Assembly: GCA_036675345.1 (NCBI GenBank)
Contig: JAKFFE010000048.1
Span: forward strand, 1-64,000
Origin: JALYOC01 sp036675345
GTDB taxonomy: Bacteria > Myxococcota > Myxococcia > Myxococcales > Myxococcaceae
Reading direction: 5' to 3'
DNA length: 64,000 nucleotides
The notes beneath the pieces are model-generated. The model ran no database searches. It saw only the letters and a list, made by a program, of their open reading frames with translations, and had not been told where the DNA came from. Shown in pieces: positions 62,238 through 64,000 of this stretch. How positions within the stretch are numbered: position 1 is the first letter of the stretch; each line of letters begins with the position of its first letter. Both the position numbers and the translations under genes were made by a program.

Positions 62238-62286
62238 CCGGGTGCTGAAGGTTGACCCATCGGCGGGGGTCGCGCAGAAGGAGCCC

Positions 62287-64000
62287 ATGAAGAGGCACCT
62301 GTGGCTGGGACTGTGCATCGCGTCGGTGGCCGCGGCGGATGAGGGGATGTGGACCTTCGACGCCTTCCCGGCGTCGGCGGTGAAGAAGGCCTACGGGTTC
62401 CAGCCCGACGCGGCCTGGCTGGAGAAGGTGCGGCTCTCCTCGGTGCGGCTGGCCGGCGGCTGCTCGGCCAGCTTCGTCTCCGCACAGGGGCTGGTGATGA
62501 CCAACCACCACTGCGTGCGCGCCTGCATCCAGCAGCTCTCCACGCCTGCCAACGACCTGCTGGGGAAGGGCTTTCTGGCCCGGACCGCGGAGCAGGAGCG
62601 GCAGTGCCCGGCCACCGAGGCCAACCAGTTGGTGGAGATCACCGACGTCACCGACCGGGTGAAGGCGGCGACCACCGGGAAGCAGGGCCCGGCGTATTCG
62701 AAGGCGCTCAAGCAGACCCTGACCGTGCTGGAGCAGGGGTGCGCGCGAGCGGTGACCGACCGCTGTGACGTGGTGACCCTGTTCCAGGGAGCGCGGTTCC
62801 ACCTCTACCGGTACCGCCGCTTCCAGGATGTGCGGCTGGTGTTCGCCCCCGAGTTCCAGATGGCGGCCTTCGGCGGCTACCCGGACAACTTCCACTTCCC
62901 CCGCTTCGGGTTCGATGTGGCTTTCCTGCGGGTGTACGAGAACGGCAAGCGGATCGACTCCCCGCATCACTTCACCTGGTCGAAGAACGGCGCGACGGAG
63001 GGCGAACTGGTGTTCGTCTCCGGCCACCCCGGGGGCACGGACCGGAAGATGTCGGTGGCGGACCTGGAGGCGCAGCGCGACGTGGAGCTGCCCTGGACGC
63101 TGCTGCTGCTCTCCGAACAGCGTGGGCTGTTGCGGGAGCTGTTGCGGCACCAGCCGGCGCTGGAGGCGGAGGTGCAGGCCCGGCTGCGCAGCGTGGAGAA
63201 CTCGCACAAGGCGATGATCGGGCGGCACCAGGCGCTGTCCGATCCGGAATTCTTCGCCAAGCGGCGAGAGGAGGAGGCCAAGCTCCAGGAGCTGATCCGC
63301 CTGCGCTTCGATGACTGGGAGGCCACCCACGGGGCGTTCGGGCAGGTAGCCCGGGGCCTGGCCGCCTACCGCGAGTTCCGCAGCGAGTACCGGCTGCTGG
63401 AGAGCGGGGACGCCTTCAACAGTGAGCTGTACGGGCTGGCGCTGGGGTTGCTGCGCAGCGCCCGGGAGCGGCAGAAGCCGAACGCCGAGCGGCTTCGCGA
63501 GTTCACCGACGCGGCCTGGCCCTCGCTGGAGCAGAAGCTGCTGGCCAGCCGACCGGTGTCCAGGCCGCTGGAGGAGGCGCTGCTGATCAACTCGCTGGAG
63601 AAGCTGAGGGAGAAGCTGGGCGCGGACCACCCGGCCTCGGTGAGGATCCTGGGCAAGGAGACCCCGGCGCAGCTGGCGCGACGGGTGGTGTACGGAACCC
63701 GGCTGGCGGACGCGAAGGTCCGTCGGCAGTTGCTGGAGGGTGGGCTGTCCGCGGTGGAGTCCTCGAAGGACCCGATGATCGAGCTGGCGCGGCGGGTGGA
63801 CCCGTTGGCCCGGGTGGTGCGCAAGCGCTACGACGAGCAGGTGGGGCCGCTGCTGCAGCAGGGTCGAGAGCGGATCGGCCAGGCGAAGATCCAGGCGGAG
63901 GGGCTGGGCACCTATCCGGACGCGACCTTCACCTTGCGGTTGTCCTATGGGCAGGTGAAGGGATGGAAGGCCTCCACCGGCCCGGTGGAGCCGTTCACCA
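62287..64000 (+). CDS. S46-family dipeptidyl peptidase, 3' end outside window
   Basis: This is the 5' portion (571 codons) of an S46 peptidase (Dpp7/Dpp11 type), a secreted serine enzyme that removes dipeptides from peptide N-termini. A short signal peptide ends near VAAAD. The catalytic His is in VMTNHHCV, GGCSASFVS precedes it, and FGGYPDNFHFPR provides the Asp region. LVFVSGHPGGTDR is also typical. The active-site Ser lies beyond the window. AAGGAG (62278-62283) precedes the ATG by three bases. S46 enzymes are common in Bacteroidetes and myxobacteria. Confidence 0.9.
   Translation, partial: MKRHLWLGLCIASVAAADEGMWTFDAFPASAVKKAYGFQPDAAWLEKVRLSSVRLAGGCSASFVSAQGLVMTNHHCVRACIQQLSTPANDLLGKGFLARTAEQERQCPATEANQLVEITDVTDRVKAATTGKQGPAYSKALKQTLTVLEQGCARAVTDRCDVVTLFQGARFHLYRYRRFQDVRLVFAPEFQMAAFGGYPDNFHFPRFGFDVAFLRVYENGKRIDSPHHFTWSKNGATEGELVFVSGHPGGTDRKMSVADLEAQRDVELPWTLLLLSEQRGLLRELLRHQPALEAEVQARLRSVENSHKAMIGRHQALSDPEFFAKRREEEAKLQELIRLRFDDWEATHGAFGQVARGLAAYREFRSEYRLLESGDAFNSELYGLALGLLRSARERQKPNAERLREFTDAAWPSLEQKLLASRPVSRPLEEALLINSLEKLREKLGADHPASVRILGKETPAQLARRVVYGTRLADAKVRRQLLEGGLSAVESSKDPMIELARRVDPLARVVRKRYDEQVGPLLQQGRERIGQAKIQAEGLGTYPDATFTLRLSYGQVKGWKASTGPVEPFT

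Overview
The window is very GC-rich and densely coding, with many stop/start overlaps (ATGA or GTGA). The gene content points to a myxobacterium (Myxococcota): a Ser/Thr kinase-like protein with PEGA-type repeats, an HNOB/V4R-fold regulator, a multiheme lipoprotein, a TonB receptor with a coiled-coil extension, and plentiful secondary-metabolite genes. This is inferred from gene style only. No rRNA, tRNA, CRISPR array, insertion sequence or prophage was seen.

Layout. 1-2286 is the 3' part of a TonB-dependent receptor. 2374-9214 (minus strand) is a compact six-gene operon: type II thioesterase, TldD-family metalloprotease, TldE-family partner, a 55-residue leader-like peptide, a TPR protein with a truncated STAND-like N-terminus, and a methyltransferase with a duplicated N-terminal domain. 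It looks like an undescribed ribosomal peptide (RiPP) pathway. A divergent 501-residue protein of unknown type (9315-10820) may belong to it. 10804-14016 holds methylthioadenosine salvage genes (mtnP, apt, mtnA, class II aldolase) resembling the DHAP shunt. 14071-18338 encodes a LolA-like protein and two FtsX-type permeases without an ATPase. 18378-22690 is carAB, divergent from an O-carbamoyltransferase and an SGNH-like protein (22959-26823), so carbamoyl phosphate synthesis sits beside its use. 26908-31644 has an outer-membrane barrel with a BamE-like N-terminus, a kinase-like protein lacking the catalytic aspartate, and an SRPBCC protein.

31667-56164 is an accessory and biosynthetic region. 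It begins with a degenerate resolvase domain fused to an NTF2-like domain, an amine oxidase, ABC transporter parts, a remnant of a second carbamoyltransferase and a diiron-type metallo-beta-lactamase (MBL) protein. It continues with a Rieske oxygenase and a B12 radical SAM enzyme. Facing them is a long minus-strand block: multiheme lipoprotein, second lipoprotein, NRPS A-T protein, NTF2-like protein, NRPS C-A-T-C protein and a CmlA-like beta-hydroxylase. On the plus strand follow a diheme cytochrome c, an SDR, a second copy of the unusual methyltransferase and a Sfp-type phosphopantetheinyl transferase. The likely product is a small, heavily oxidised nonribosomal peptide. The methyltransferase paralogue and the thioesterase in the TldD/E operon hint that both loci may contribute to related chemistry.

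56168 to the end returns to general genes: ChrR-like cupin, PAP2 phosphatase, START-domain protein, PhzF, HAD-type 5'-nucleotidase, HNOB/V4R-like protein, DUF1080 protein, a 70-bp tandem repeat and the 5' part of an S46 peptidase.
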